Origin: Thermoplasmata archaeon
Lineage (GTDB): Archaea; Thermoplasmatota; Thermoplasmata; Lutacidiplasmatales; UBA184
Assembly: GCA_035532555.1 (NCBI GenBank)
Contig: DATKQS010000020.1
Span: 121,607 to 185,606, forward strand
Length of the DNA stretch: 64,000 bases
Reading direction: 5' to 3'
In this document: one piece after another, positions 43,730-52,057 of the stretch
How the letters are laid out: the number at the start of each line of letters is the position of its first letter
Position numbering within the stretch: position 1 is the stretch's first letter
Position numbers and translations under genes: made by a program
Notes under the pieces: generated by a model
The model's database searches: none
What the model was told of the DNA's origin: nothing
What the model saw: the letters and a program-made list of their open reading frames with translations, nothing else

Positions 43730-44920
43730 TCACTTGTAGGGAAGGAAGTCGCGGCCGAGGAGTTCTCGACCGAGGATGATCCGCATGATGTTGAGCCCTC
43801 CCTCGGCTCCGACCATATACGACATGATCCCGCGCAGGCCGAGCTCGAGCCCTACGTCCTTGGTGTAGCCCGAGGCCCCGTACCACATCATCACCCGCTT
43901 TACGCACTCGAAGGCGATCTGGGGGGCCGTAAGCTTCACGCTCGCCACCGCGCGATCGACCTCGGACCGGTGCGAGGAATCCCCCCGGAGCGTGTAGCGA
44001 TCGAGCAACCATGCTGCGCGGCGGCACTGCCACTTGACCGCCTCGACCTGCGTGTAGAGGTCCACCAGCTCGAACTGGGGACCTTCGAACTTGCCGAGCG
44101 GCTGACCGAAGACCTGCCGCTCGCGCAGGTACTTCATTCCCTCCTCGAGAGCTCGTTCGGCCGCCCCGACGCAGGCCGCGCTCACGAACGTCCTCGCGAC
44201 CGAGAACCCCTCCATCGCGTAATCGAATCCGCGGCCCTCCTGGCCGATCAGGTACGCCTCGGGCACCCGGACATCGCGGTACGTGATCGCGCCGGTAGAG
44301 ATCCCCATCCGGCCCATGTTCTCGAACTTCTGGGTCGTGGCGCCCTCGGAGCGGGTGGGCACGTAGATGAAATTGAATCCCTTCCCGGGGGCCTTCGTCA
44401 GGGTGAGGTGGCCCCCGCCGAGCCGCTTCGCCTCTTCCACGCCCGAGAGGAACGCCTTCTCGCCGCGAATCACGAAGGACGTGCCATCCCGTCGCGACTC
44501 GGTGTGCATGGCGTGGAGATCGCTCCCCCCCGTCGGCTCGGTCGTGGCGATGCCGAGGAACGCCTTCCCCGCGCACACGGGAGGCAGCACCTCGCGCTTC
44601 GCCGCGTCCGTTCCGTGCTGGCCGAGGATGTACCCCCAGCCGGCCTCGAGCAGGAAGAACACGGCGGTCGCCATGGAGAAGTCGCCGCGGCCAATCTCCT
44701 CCGAAGCCAGCTCGGTCAGGATCGCCGATGCCCCCATTCCGCCGTAGTCGGTCGACACGGGCATCGCGAGCAGCCCGAGGTGGGCCATCTCGCGCAGGAC
44801 CTCGTCCGGGATCCGACCCTCCTGGTCGATCCGCTTCTCGTTCGGCCGGAGCACCCGGTCGCCGAACGTGCGGACCGCCGCCTGGAACGCCCGCTCCTCG
44901 TCGCTGAGTTCGAAGTCCAT
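43730..44920 (-). CDS. Acyl-CoA dehydrogenase
   Basis: A 396-residue FAD enzyme that oxidises acyl-CoA to enoyl-CoA. The N-terminal helical part starts FELSDEERAFQAAVRTFG; the FAD contacts ATTEPTGGSD and the C-terminal RQVFGQPLGKFEG and MMWYGASGYTKD are typical. A glutamate in VGAEGG occupies the place of the usual YEG(T) catalytic base. Start at ATG 44920 with a CTTTTAGC box about 30 nt upstream. Open frame above it is shadow of the divergent GAPDH gene. Substrate chain length is not predictable. Confidence 0.85.
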   Translation of the reverse strand: MDFELSDEERAFQAAVRTFGDRVLRPNEKRIDQEGRIPDEVLREMAHLGLLAMPVSTDYGGMGASAILTELASEEIGRGDFSMATAVFFLLEAGWGYILGQHGTDAAKREVLPPVCAGKAFLGIATTEPTGGSDLHAMHTESRRDGTSFVIRGEKAFLSGVEEAKRLGGGHLTLTKAPGKGFNFIYVPTRSEGATTQKFENMGRMGISTGAITYRDVRVPEAYLIGQEGRGFDYAMEGFSVARTFVSAACVGAAERALEEGMKYLRERQVFGQPLGKFEGPQFELVDLYTQVEAVKWQCRRAAWLLDRYTLRGDSSHRSEVDRAVASVKLTAPQIAFECVKRVMMWYGASGYTKDVGLELGLRGIMSYMVGAEGGLNIMRIILGRELLGRDFLPYK

Positions 44921-45031
44921 GTCGGTCAGGACCGGGGACGCGACCCGCGCTAAAAGCGTTCGTGCAGGCGGGTCTGCCTCGGGCAACTCCTTTATCCCGG
45001 TGTCCGCTCGCTTGGGCGGGCAAGCTCCTCC

Positions 45032-46054
45032 ATGCGGGTTCGGGTCGGGATCAACGGATTCGGAACGATCGGTAAACGGGTCGCCGACGCCGTCGCGAAG
45101 CAGCCGGACATGGAGCTGGTCGGGGTCACGAAGACCCTCCCGAGCTACGAGGCCCAGCGCGCGGTCACGAAGGGATACCCGTTGTTCATCGCCGGAGACG
45201 GGGAGCGCGCCGCGTTCGAGCATGCAGGCATCCCCGTCGCCGGGATGCTTTCGGACCTGCTGGGCCACGTGGATGTTATCGTGGACGCGGCGCCGGAGAA
45301 GATCGGTCGACAGAATGCGTCGCTCTACCGCGATGCGAAGGTCCGTGCGATCTTCCAAGGAGGGGAGAAGGCCGATGTCGCGGAGGTCTCCTTCAGCGCG
45401 CTGGCCAACTTCGAGGCCGCCCGGGGAAAGCGTACGGTCCGGGTCGTCTCGTGCAACACGACCGGGCTCGCACGGGCGGCCGCGGTCCTCGAACCCCGAT
45501 ACGGAGTGGAGGACTGGCAGGCCACGCTCGTGCGCCGTGCCGCCGATCCCCCGGAGTCCGGACGGGGCCCGATCAACGGCATCCTGCCGAACTTCCATCT
45601 CCCGTCGCACCACGGACCCGACGTCCGGACCATCTTTCCGAACCTGCCGATCACGACGACGGCCGTGATTGTTCCGACCACCCTCATGCACGTCCACGTC
45701 AACCGGGTGCGGCTGCGCAGGCCCCCGGCGGACGCGGCCGAACTGGTGGAAGCGTTCCGCCGCACCCCCCGGTTCCTCATCTTCAGAGAGTGGGAGCGGG
45801 TCGACGGCACGCCCCAGGTCATGGAGTTCGGACGAGATCGGGGGCTCGGGCACAACGACGTGATGGAAAACGTCCTCTGGGAGAACGGGATCGCCGTGAA
45901 CGGGCCGACCATCGAATTCTTCCAAGCGATCCACCAAGAGTCGATCGTCGTTCCCGAGAGCATCGACGCCATCCGGGCGATGTTCGACCTCGCCCGGGAC
46001 GGTCCGACGTCGATCGCCACCACCGACCGGGCGCTCGGACTACCGGCGCCGTGA
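45032..46054 (+). CDS. gap: Archaeal-type glyceraldehyde-3-phosphate dehydrogenase
   Basis: A 340-residue type II GAPDH. The Rossmann motif is VGINGFGTIGKRVADAV and the active-site cysteine is C141 in VVSCNTTGL. Archaeal-specific stretches include FQGGEKADVAEVSF and HGPDVRTIFPNL. In archaea this enzyme usually works in gluconeogenesis and glycolysis with NADP preference. A CTTTATCC box is ~35-40 nt upstream. Monocistronic, divergent from the acyl-CoA dehydrogenase. Confidence 0.92.
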   Translation: MRVRVGINGFGTIGKRVADAVAKQPDMELVGVTKTLPSYEAQRAVTKGYPLFIAGDGERAAFEHAGIPVAGMLSDLLGHVDVIVDAAPEKIGRQNASLYRDAKVRAIFQGGEKADVAEVSFSALANFEAARGKRTVRVVSCNTTGLARAAAVLEPRYGVEDWQATLVRRAADPPESGRGPINGILPNFHLPSHHGPDVRTIFPNLPITTTAVIVPTTLMHVHVNRVRLRRPPADAAELVEAFRRTPRFLIFREWERVDGTPQVMEFGRDRGLGHNDVMENVLWENGIAVNGPTIEFFQAIHQESIVVPESIDAIRAMFDLARDGPTSIATTDRALGLPAP

Positions 46055-46082
46055 CCGCGTTCGGCCGCTGTGAGTAACCATC

Positions 46083-46088
46083 TTATAT
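46083..46088 (+). promoter_or_regulatory. TATA box of the rpoE1-spt4 operon
   Basis: TTATAT is 24-29 nt before the ATG at 46112 and after an in-frame upstream ATG at 46070. It fixes the start at 46112. Confidence 0.7.
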
Positions 46089-46111
46089 CGTCCCCGAGTC
46101 AGTTTTCTCGA

Positions 46112-46789
46112 ATGTACTATCTTGACCACCGGTCCGACGTCGTCCGGATCCCTCCGGAGCGATTGGGGGCCCAATTGGAAGGCGTGCTCACCGAGCTCGC
46201 CCAGCAGCAGTTCGAGGGGAAGCTGGTCGACGGCCAGAATCTCACCGTGATCATCCGGGATGTCAAGCCCGTGGGAGAGGGCCACATCATCCACGGAGAC
46301 GGCGGCGTCTACCAGGAAGTGGAGTACCAGGCGCTCCTATTCCGACCCGAGATCCAGGAGGTCGTCGAGGGAGCCGTCGTGGAGATCCGCAAGTTCGGTG
46401 CGTTCGTTCGGTTCGGGCCGCTCGATGGCCTGCTGCACGTCTCTCAGATCATGGACGATCGCGTGAACATCGACGAACACAACCAGCGCCTGGTCGGGGT
46501 CGAGACCAAGCGGGACCTCAAGGTCGGCTACAAGGCCCGGGCCCGGGTCGTATCGCTCTCGCTCTCCGAGATCTCCCCGCGGGACAGCCGCATCGGACTG
46601 ACGATGCGCCAGCCGGGGCTCGGCCGACTCGAATGGATCCAAGACGCTCACAAGAAGACCGAGGAGAAGAGCGGCAAGAAGCCCCCCAAGAAGGAAGCCG
46701 CCAAGCCGACGAGCGTGGCGAAGCCGGCGAGCACGGCGAAGCCGGCGCCTGCGGCGGCCCCCGTTCCCCCGGTGGAGAAGGCGGCATGA
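46112..46789 (+). CDS. rpoE1: RNA polymerase subunit E' (Rpb7)
   Basis: A 225-residue stalk subunit: N-terminal tip domain (MYYLDHRSDVVRIPPERLG) and S1/OB domain (GAVVEIRKFGAFVRFGPLDGLLHVSQIMDD). The Rpb7 part ends near residue 185, then a ~40-residue tail rich in Lys, Ala and Pro follows. The start at 46112 is set by the TATA box. Ends in an ATGA overlap with spt4, the classic archaeal pair. Confidence 0.93.
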   Translation: MYYLDHRSDVVRIPPERLGAQLEGVLTELAQQQFEGKLVDGQNLTVIIRDVKPVGEGHIIHGDGGVYQEVEYQALLFRPEIQEVVEGAVVEIRKFGAFVRFGPLDGLLHVSQIMDDRVNIDEHNQRLVGVETKRDLKVGYKARARVVSLSLSEISPRDSRIGLTMRQPGLGRLEWIQDAHKKTEEKSGKKPPKKEAAKPTSVAKPASTAKPAPAAAPVPPVEKAA

Positions 46790-46971
46790 TCAATCTCAAG
46801 GCGTGCAAGAGTTGCAGCTCGATCACCGAGCAGAACAAGTGCCCCCGATGCGGGGGCGAGGTCTCGCGCGAGTGGCAGGGGTACCTCATCGTGATCGATC
46901 CGGAGAAGTCGGAGATCGCGCGGAAGATGGGGATCCATGCCGCCGGGAAGTACGCCCTCCGCGTCAAGTGA
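46786..46971 (+). CDS. spt4: Transcription elongation factor Spt4 (RpoE'')
   Basis: A 61-residue zinc protein that binds Spt5 and aids elongation. The cysteines are CKSC...CPRCGG, then the strand EWQGYLIVIDPEKSEIARKMG. Coupled to rpoE1 through ATGA. The final 35 nt overlap the start of the next gene. Confidence 0.93.
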   Translation: MINLKACKSCSSITEQNKCPRCGGEVSREWQGYLIVIDPEKSEIARKMGIHAAGKYALRVK

Positions 46972-47494
46972 GGAGACCGCCTGGGCGGTTCCGGAATCGC
47001 TGAGACCGGATCTGGCCCGCCGCTATGCCCCGGTCTACTCCGGTGCCGAAGCCGATCGCGAGATGCACCTACTGACCGATTTCTCGACGTGCGGAGACGT
47101 GGTCACGGCGAACGCGCTGCGGATCGGGAAGGTCCCGTTCATCGGGGTCATCGACCACGTGACCCGCCGGGACCAGCCGGTCGAGCCGGAGTTGCTCATT
47201 CCCCTCGCGATCCGAGGTCGGCGCGTCGTTCGGAACCCCGCGGGAATGCTGACGCAGCGCCTGCGCGATGCCGTCCGGGAGATGGTCAGCACCGGGGGAG
47301 GTCTGTTGGAAGTAGAGGGCGAGGAGGATCTCGCATCGCTCGCTCTCGTCGAATCTCTTCCCTCGGGGGCCACGGTTATATACGGCATCCCGGGTGAGGG
47401 GGCCTCTTTCGTCCGCGTCAACGCGGCCTCGAAGGAGAACGTGCGCAAGCTCATCGACCGGATGGAACTCAGGAAGGTCCGCCTTGGAGATTAA
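46937..47494 (+). CDS. GTP-dependent dephospho-CoA kinase (DUF359)
   Basis: A 185-residue protein of the archaeal DUF359 family, shown in other archaea to phosphorylate dephospho-CoA with GTP, the last step of CoA synthesis. Family signatures are CGDVVTANAL, GVIDHVTRR, NPAGMLTQRL, EVEGEEDLASLALV and IYGIPGEGASFVRVN. Its place between spt4 and S24e is the usual archaeal order. The start at ATG 46937 lies inside spt4; a later start inside the frame is possible, as the first ~25 residues are not conserved. Confidence 0.88.
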   Translation: MPPGSTPSASSEETAWAVPESLRPDLARRYAPVYSGAEADREMHLLTDFSTCGDVVTANALRIGKVPFIGVIDHVTRRDQPVEPELLIPLAIRGRRVVRNPAGMLTQRLRDAVREMVSTGGGLLEVEGEEDLASLALVESLPSGATVIYGIPGEGASFVRVNAASKENVRKLIDRMELRKVRLGD

Positions 47495-47861
47495 GATCAT
47501 CGAACAGCATGCGAACCCGCTCCTCAAGCGGATCGAGTACCGCTTCGAGATCGATCATGCCACCGCGGCCACCCCCACCCGGGACGCGGTCCGAACCGAG
47601 CTCGCCAAGGCGCTCAAAGCCCCGAAGGAGCGCGTCGTGATCGAACAGATGCATGCCAAGTTCGGCCTCGCGCGGAGCAACGGCGAGGCGATGGTTTACG
47701 ACTCAACGGAAGCCGCGAAGGCGACCGCGCGCACCCACATCCTCGTCCGCAACGGGCTCGCCGAGAAGGCATCCAAGACGCCGGCGGGCGCTCCGTCCGC
47801 TGCCGAGCCCGCACCGGCGGCCCCCGCGGCTCCCAAGACCGAGGCCCCGAAGGAGGCCTAG
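47484..47861 (+). CDS. rps24e: Ribosomal protein S24e, TTG start
   Basis: A 125-residue small-subunit protein: MEIKIIEQHANPLLKRIEYRFEI core, then KALKAPKERVVIEQMHAKFG. The start is TTG at 47484, the only codon that gives the conserved N-terminus; an AGGAAGG site lies 7 nt upstream inside the kinase gene. The S24e fold ends near residue 97 and a ~28-residue Ala/Pro/Lys tail follows. Confidence 0.9.
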   Translation: MEIKIIEQHANPLLKRIEYRFEIDHATAATPTRDAVRTELAKALKAPKERVVIEQMHAKFGLARSNGEAMVYDSTEAAKATARTHILVRNGLAEKASKTPAGAPSAAEPAPAAPAAPKTEAPKEA

Positions 47862-47867
47862 TTCCGA

Positions 47868-48068
47868 ATGGCGAAGGCTCGGGTCGGTCTGTACCAGACC
47901 AAGGGCGACACCCTGACGCGGACCCATCAATCGTGCCCCAAGTGCGGTCCGGGGATCTTCCTCGCCGAGCATGGGAACCGCCGCTCGTGCGGAAAGTGCG
48001 GGTACTCCGAGGCGAGGGCCACGGGCGCCAATGCCCCGAAGGGCAAGCCCGCGAAACCCGGCGCCTGA
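47868..48068 (+). CDS. rps27ae: Ribosomal protein S27ae
   Basis: A 66-residue zinc-ribbon ribosomal protein (CPKCGPGIFLAEHGNRRSCGKCGYSE). The ATG lies 6 nt after the S24e stop, with AAGGAGG about 11 nt upstream. Last gene of the rpoE1 operon. A short Ala/Gly/Lys/Pro tail is added. Confidence 0.93.
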   Translation: MAKARVGLYQTKGDTLTRTHQSCPKCGPGIFLAEHGNRRSCGKCGYSEARATGANAPKGKPAKPGA

Positions 48069-48130
48069 GACCTCGCCCCGATGGGCCCGCGTCCTCCCAC
48101 CTTTGAACCGGCGCGCATTGAGGCGGACCC

Positions 48131-48592
48131 ATGACCTCGCGGGATCCCGCATTTCGGATCGTTCGCGCTCGTGCGCGCGATCTCGGGGACATCCTCCCGC
48201 TCTTCGGCGCGTACCGGCGGTTCTACCACCGGTCCCCCGACCCGGCGGCTGCCCGTCGGTACCTGAGCGCGCGTCTCGCGCAGGACCAGGCGGTCCTCTT
48301 CGTCGCCTACGAGGGTCGCGAGCCGATGGGATTCACGCTGCTCTACCCGACGTTCTCCTCGCTCGCGATGCGCCCGCTCTGGATCCTGAACGATCTGTAT
48401 GTGCGACCGCCGGCACGGCAGCGACGGATCGCGACCCGACTGCTCGACCGCGCGGCGGCGGAAGCACGGGCCGAGGGGGCGGTCGGCATGATCCTCGATA
48501 CGGCGCGCACGAATCGGCGCGCGCAGCGGTTGTATGCCGCTTGCGGGTGGACGCAGGATGAGAAGTTCCTCCACTACGAGTTGACCCTGTAG
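48131..48592 (+). CDS. GNAT-family N-acetyltransferase
   Basis: A 153-residue acetyltransferase. Motif A is LNDLYVRPPARQRRIATRLLDRAAAEAR and the last strand follows LYAACGWTQDEKFLHYEL. A CTTTGAAC box is ~27 nt before the ATG at 48131, so it has its own leaderless promoter. Substrate unknown. Convergent with the RnfD-like gene. Confidence 0.78.
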   Translation: MTSRDPAFRIVRARARDLGDILPLFGAYRRFYHRSPDPAAARRYLSARLAQDQAVLFVAYEGREPMGFTLLYPTFSSLAMRPLWILNDLYVRPPARQRRIATRLLDRAAAEARAEGAVGMILDTARTNRRAQRLYAACGWTQDEKFLHYELTL

Positions 48593-48656
48593 GCGCTCGA
48601 GCCGTGGATCGTCTCGGACGACGCGGCCGGAGACGTTCGGATGGACCGCCCGCCCC

Positions 48657-49919
48657 TCAGCCGGAACAGCCGCTCACCGCGTAATCGTCACCATTGAACT
48701 CTGCGTAGCCGAAGTCCTCGTACAGATCGTACTCGGTCACGGTGACCTGGTTGACCGGATCGTAAAAGACCACAAGGCCGGTGGCGCTATTGTAGGAGAG
48801 GATGACCGACGGGCCCAGCATCTTGTGGAGGGACGCGAGCGTCGAGGGGGAGATGGACGGGTTATCGACCTGGCACCCGGCAGCGGAGGTGCCTCCGCCG
48901 CCCGGTGCCTGAAGTCGGACGACGGGGGCGACCATGATGTGGCTGGACCCGACCACCGCTCCCACCAGAACTAAGGCGAGGACTCCCGCGGTAATGCGAT
49001 AGCCGACCGGCCACCGCTCGGGGAGCGGCGCGGGTGCTCCGCGGCGCTTCGGTGAACGTCGAGCCGAGGGGGCCGACCGTGCCACCGAGGCGATCATGCC
49101 GGTGGGCGAGCGCCGCAGGACCAGCGCGAGGAGGTTGCCGATGAGGAGGGCCAGGAAGAGCGCCAAGCTGGGGAGCACCGTGGGCAAGAGGGCGGCGGCG
49201 ACACCGACGATACCGGCGAAGAGGGGCTGCTCGTACGGCACGGCCGGCGAGCTGCGAGGTTCCACCACCATGTACAGGCCGAAGAACAGGGTCACCGGGT
49301 CGATCGTTTCCAAGAGGAGGACGTTCGGGGCCGTGGAGGCTCCGACCAGCACGTGCTGGACGAGGGTCAGGGCGGCGTATGCTGCGAAGAAGGTCACCGG
49401 AAGCCGCCACGCCCTCCAGTTCCGGGCCAGGAGCAGTGCACCGAGCAGCAGCATCGCGAATTCGCCCGAGGGGCCGATCGCCACCCACCAGGCCGGGGCG
49501 AGACCGAGAAGGAGCGCTCCAAGCAGAGCGCCGAACACCGCCGGGTTGAGCCAGGGCCGGCCACGGAAGCGCAGGACGTGCCGGATCGAGATGGCCACGA
49601 ACGCGGCCACGCCGGCGAGGAAAAGGGGCACGTTCGGAGGGAAGATCAGGGCCAGAAACAGGCCCGTCGCGATGGCCGCATCCGGGAATCTCAAATGAGG
49701 GAATCGGACCCGCTGAAAGACGAGGTCGGTGACGACGGCGACGAGCGGCAGGACCACCAGGGAGGCGAGGCCGAGCCCGTTCAGATACTGGACTCCCAGG
49801 ATGCCGAGGACGACGAGGGAAATCCAAACGAGGCGGACCGGAGGGAACCACGAGAGGAATCGACGGCCCGCCCCGGCCAGTGCCAGGCGTGGGTCGGCCG
49901 GTGCCAGCTCCGCGCTCAT
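48657..49919 (-). CDS. RnfD/NqrB-like membrane protein with extra C-terminal outer domain
   Basis: A 420-residue protein. Residues ~25-260 hold 8-9 membrane helices with the NQR2/RnfD-like pieces FPDAAIATGLFLALIFPP, GRPWLNPAVFGALLGALLL and ETIDPVTLFFGLYMVVEPR. A further helix near residue 315 leads to an ~85-residue C-terminal domain with Cys pair and Asp/Tyr-rich stretches, predicted outside the cell. The S/T-GAT flavin-attachment motif of RnfD/NqrB is not seen. No other Rnf/Nqr subunit is nearby. It may be an electron-transfer or redox anchor. The ATG at 49919 has CATATA ~29 nt upstream; the longer frame is not used. Confidence 0.6.
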   Translation of the reverse strand: MSAELAPADPRLALAGAGRRFLSWFPPVRLVWISLVVLGILGVQYLNGLGLASLVVLPLVAVVTDLVFQRVRFPHLRFPDAAIATGLFLALIFPPNVPLFLAGVAAFVAISIRHVLRFRGRPWLNPAVFGALLGALLLGLAPAWWVAIGPSGEFAMLLLGALLLARNWRAWRLPVTFFAAYAALTLVQHVLVGASTAPNVLLLETIDPVTLFFGLYMVVEPRSSPAVPYEQPLFAGIVGVAAALLPTVLPSLALFLALLIGNLLALVLRRSPTGMIASVARSAPSARRSPKRRGAPAPLPERWPVGYRITAGVLALVLVGAVVGSSHIMVAPVVRLQAPGGGGTSAAGCQVDNPSISPSTLASLHKMLGPSVILSYNSATGLVVFYDPVNQVTVTEYDLYEDFGYAEFNGDDYAVSGCSG

Positions 49920-49944
49920 CTGTCCTTGAGAACGGGAGGCCCGA

Positions 49945-49952
49945 GCATATAG
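49945..49952 (-). promoter_or_regulatory. TATA box of the RnfD-like gene
   Basis: GCATATAG (minus strand CTATATGC) is centred 29 nt upstream of the ATG at 49919. Confidence 0.6.
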
Positions 49953-50245
49953 CTTGACCCCGTCTCGATGGGGCACGTCCGGCCCGGGGAAGGACCGATC
50001 GACCGAACCCTCAGTCCTCGCGTCGGTCCTCTACGAATCCGCTGGCCCGTCGGGTCCTCTCGTTCATCCGTAGAGTTCGTGCCGGTCCAATTGCCTCGAG
50101 TCCCTCGCGGCCGAAGCGTGGTCCTTAAACCACGAACCGACTTCGGGCAAGGCCAGTAAGGGCTTTCGTGCTGGGTCGCCATCGAGAGGGAGGCTATGCC
50201 GAGAGCAGGTAGCTCGCAACCACGATAGTCTGACGATCACACACT
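49953..50245. other. Intergenic stretch with hairpin around an A/T box
   Basis: About 290 nt without a convincing gene. A perfect 6-bp inverted repeat CGTGGT-CCTTAA-ACCACG (50117-50134) encloses a TTAAA box. If that box is a plus-strand promoter, RNA would start near 50155 and could run into tRNA-Arg. An unrecognised RNA gene is possible. Confidence 0.3.
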
Positions 50246-50319
50246 GGGCCCGTAGTATAGCTTGGATATCACGGGGGCCTCCGGAGCCTCAAACCCGGGT
50301 TCGAATCCCGGCGGGCCCG
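50246..50319 (+). tRNA. tRNA-Arg (anticodon CCG)
   Basis: A 74-nt cloverleaf: acceptor GGGCCCG/CGGGCCC, anticodon stem GGGGC/GCCTC with loop CTCCGGA (CCG), T-arm CCGGG-TTCGAAT-CCCGG, discriminator G. CCA is not encoded. The D-stem is weak (A-C mismatch at 12-23). Confidence 0.88.
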
Positions 50320-50451
50320 TCATCGTCCACCGAGCCGGGACGCCCTCGTGCCCCCAGTTCACCCCCGGAACCGTGGGGCGTCGGGCAGTCAAGCCGGATT
50401 CACGTACCCTACCGGTAGTCTCCTCCGGTCTCCGCTGGGCCGGGTACGAGC

Positions 50452-50746
50452 ATGGCCGACGGCGGGCCGAAGCTCAAGCGCGAGGCTAGACTCCTACGGT
50501 GCGCTCGGGATCTCCTACCTCGGGGATCAGTTCCTCATCTGCGACAACTTCCTGACCCCGCCGAGCTGTCCCATCACGATCGGGCTGATGGGAATCATCA
50601 ACACTCCGTATGACCTCGTGGTGCCGATCGTCTTCGGGGTCGCGATGTTCGCATGGGGCTGTTTCACTAGGATCCGTCCTCGTCCGGCCCCGATTGGGGC
50701 GGCGCCTCCCGATCCATCCACGCTCCCCGGTACGCCCGGCGCGTAA
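50452..50746 (+). pseudogene. Possible small membrane protein gene, perhaps frameshifted
   Basis: A stretch ending at 50746 codes in one frame for about 80 residues with one or two hydrophobic segments (SYLGDQFLICDNFL, LVVPIVFGVAMFAWGCFT) and a Pro-rich tail, and its third codon positions are strongly G/C as in real genes here. Its own frame has only a GTG far upstream (50348). A better start, ATG at 50452 (MADGGPKLKREA), is in a different frame and would need a one-base shift near 50485-50500. It may be a broken gene or a sequencing error. Confidence 0.35.
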
Positions 50747-50755
50747 GGACCGATC

Positions 50756-52057
50756 ATGACCAACCACGCGCGCGCGGAGTGGAACCCCCTGAGAGAGGTT
50801 CTGATCCACCGCCCTGGGATCGAGATGTTCTTCGGACTGATGGAACCGTACTCGTTCCTGTACGAACGCGCCTTCAGCATCGACGAAGCCGTCGACGAGC
50901 ACGCCGCGCTCGAGCATGCGCTCACCGAGTCCGGGGTCCGCGTACGGCGGCTCAAGCGGTTCGCCGTCGAGGTCGGCGCCCGCCACCCGGAGTTCGTGGA
51001 AGGGGTCCGGGCGCATGCCGAAGCGATCGTGCGCTACTCCGGCCCGAAAGAAATGGTCGACCGATCGCGCCGTGCGTTCCGTCGCAATCTCGACTCCTTC
51101 GACGCCGAGACCCTGTTCAACATTCTTCTCCTGCGGCCGTCGATCGTCCTCCAGCGGCACCCGGGGACCCGGGTCATCCTGCCGAAGGTCGATCTCGACT
51201 GCCCGCTCGCCAACCTGTACTTCATGCGCGATCAGCAGGCCCTCTCGGCGAAGGGGTTCATCCTCGGGCGCATGGCCAAACCCCAGCGGCGCAACGAACC
51301 GCTCCTGACCGGCACGCTATTGGGATCGGCCGGGATGACCATCGCCGGAAGGGTCCGCCCCCCCGGGACGTTCGAGGGCGGGGACTTCATGCCGCTCGGC
51401 AGTTTCGCCCTGCTCGGAACGGGGGATCGTACGAACGCGGGCGGGGTCCGCCAGATTCTCGCGATGCCGCTCGGCTTCGACGAGATCGGCGTCGTCCACC
51501 AGCCGAGGCATCCCGCGATCCCCGGTGATGATCCCGACCCGATGATCGACATGCATCTCGATACGTACTTCAACGTCCCCGGAGCGGGGATCGCGGTGGG
51601 CTCCGAAGTCCTGCTGCGTACCGCGCGGGTCGACGTGTACCGACGTAGGAGCCGCGGCCCGCTCGTCCGGGAACCGAAGACCCGAACCCTGAGCGAGTAT
51701 CTCGCGGAGAAGCGATTCGAGGTGCTGGCGCTCTCTACGCTCGAGCAGATGTCTTACGCGTCCAACTTCCTGTGCCTACGCGATCGGAAGATCCTGGCGG
51801 TCGAGGTCGAACAGGAGGTCGGCAGCGTCATGGAAGGCCTGTCGTTGGCGGCCCGTCGCAACCCCTATCGCTACCGGGCGCTCTGGGAGCTCGTGCGGCA
51901 GGAACGCGAGGAGTTGCGGCACGGTGGATTCTTCCCGCACACCTCGCGGCTGCGAGACCGAGGGATCGAGGTCGTTCCCCTCAACCTTCGCGCGATCACG
52001 GGCGGCTATGGGGGCGCTCATTGCATGACCTGCGTCACCCAGCGGGCCCCCCCGTGA
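50756..52057 (+). CDS. arcA: Arginine deiminase
   Basis: A 433-residue guanidine-modifying enzyme converting arginine to citrulline and ammonia. Catalytic parts are visible: FMRDQQ (Asp), EGGDFMPLG (Glu/Asp), DMHLDTYFNV (His) and the nucleophile C423 in GGAHCMTC. The next gene, carbamate kinase, starts in a GTGA overlap with the stop, so both form an arginine-fermentation unit. The linking ornithine carbamoyltransferase is not in this window. Confidence 0.92.
   Translation: MTNHARAEWNPLREVLIHRPGIEMFFGLMEPYSFLYERAFSIDEAVDEHAALEHALTESGVRVRRLKRFAVEVGARHPEFVEGVRAHAEAIVRYSGPKEMVDRSRRAFRRNLDSFDAETLFNILLLRPSIVLQRHPGTRVILPKVDLDCPLANLYFMRDQQALSAKGFILGRMAKPQRRNEPLLTGTLLGSAGMTIAGRVRPPGTFEGGDFMPLGSFALLGTGDRTNAGGVRQILAMPLGFDEIGVVHQPRHPAIPGDDPDPMIDMHLDTYFNVPGAGIAVGSEVLLRTARVDVYRRRSRGPLVREPKTRTLSEYLAEKRFEVLALSTLEQMSYASNFLCLRDRKILAVEVEQEVGSVMEGLSLAARRNPYRYRALWELVRQEREELRHGGFFPHTSRLRDRGIEVVPLNLRAITGGYGGAHCMTCVTQRAPP

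Noticed and set aside
43730..45937. 735-codon acyl-CoA dehydrogenase frame
   Set aside because: The N-terminal 339 codons are antisense to the GAPDH gene; the enzyme starts at 44920 with its own A/T box.
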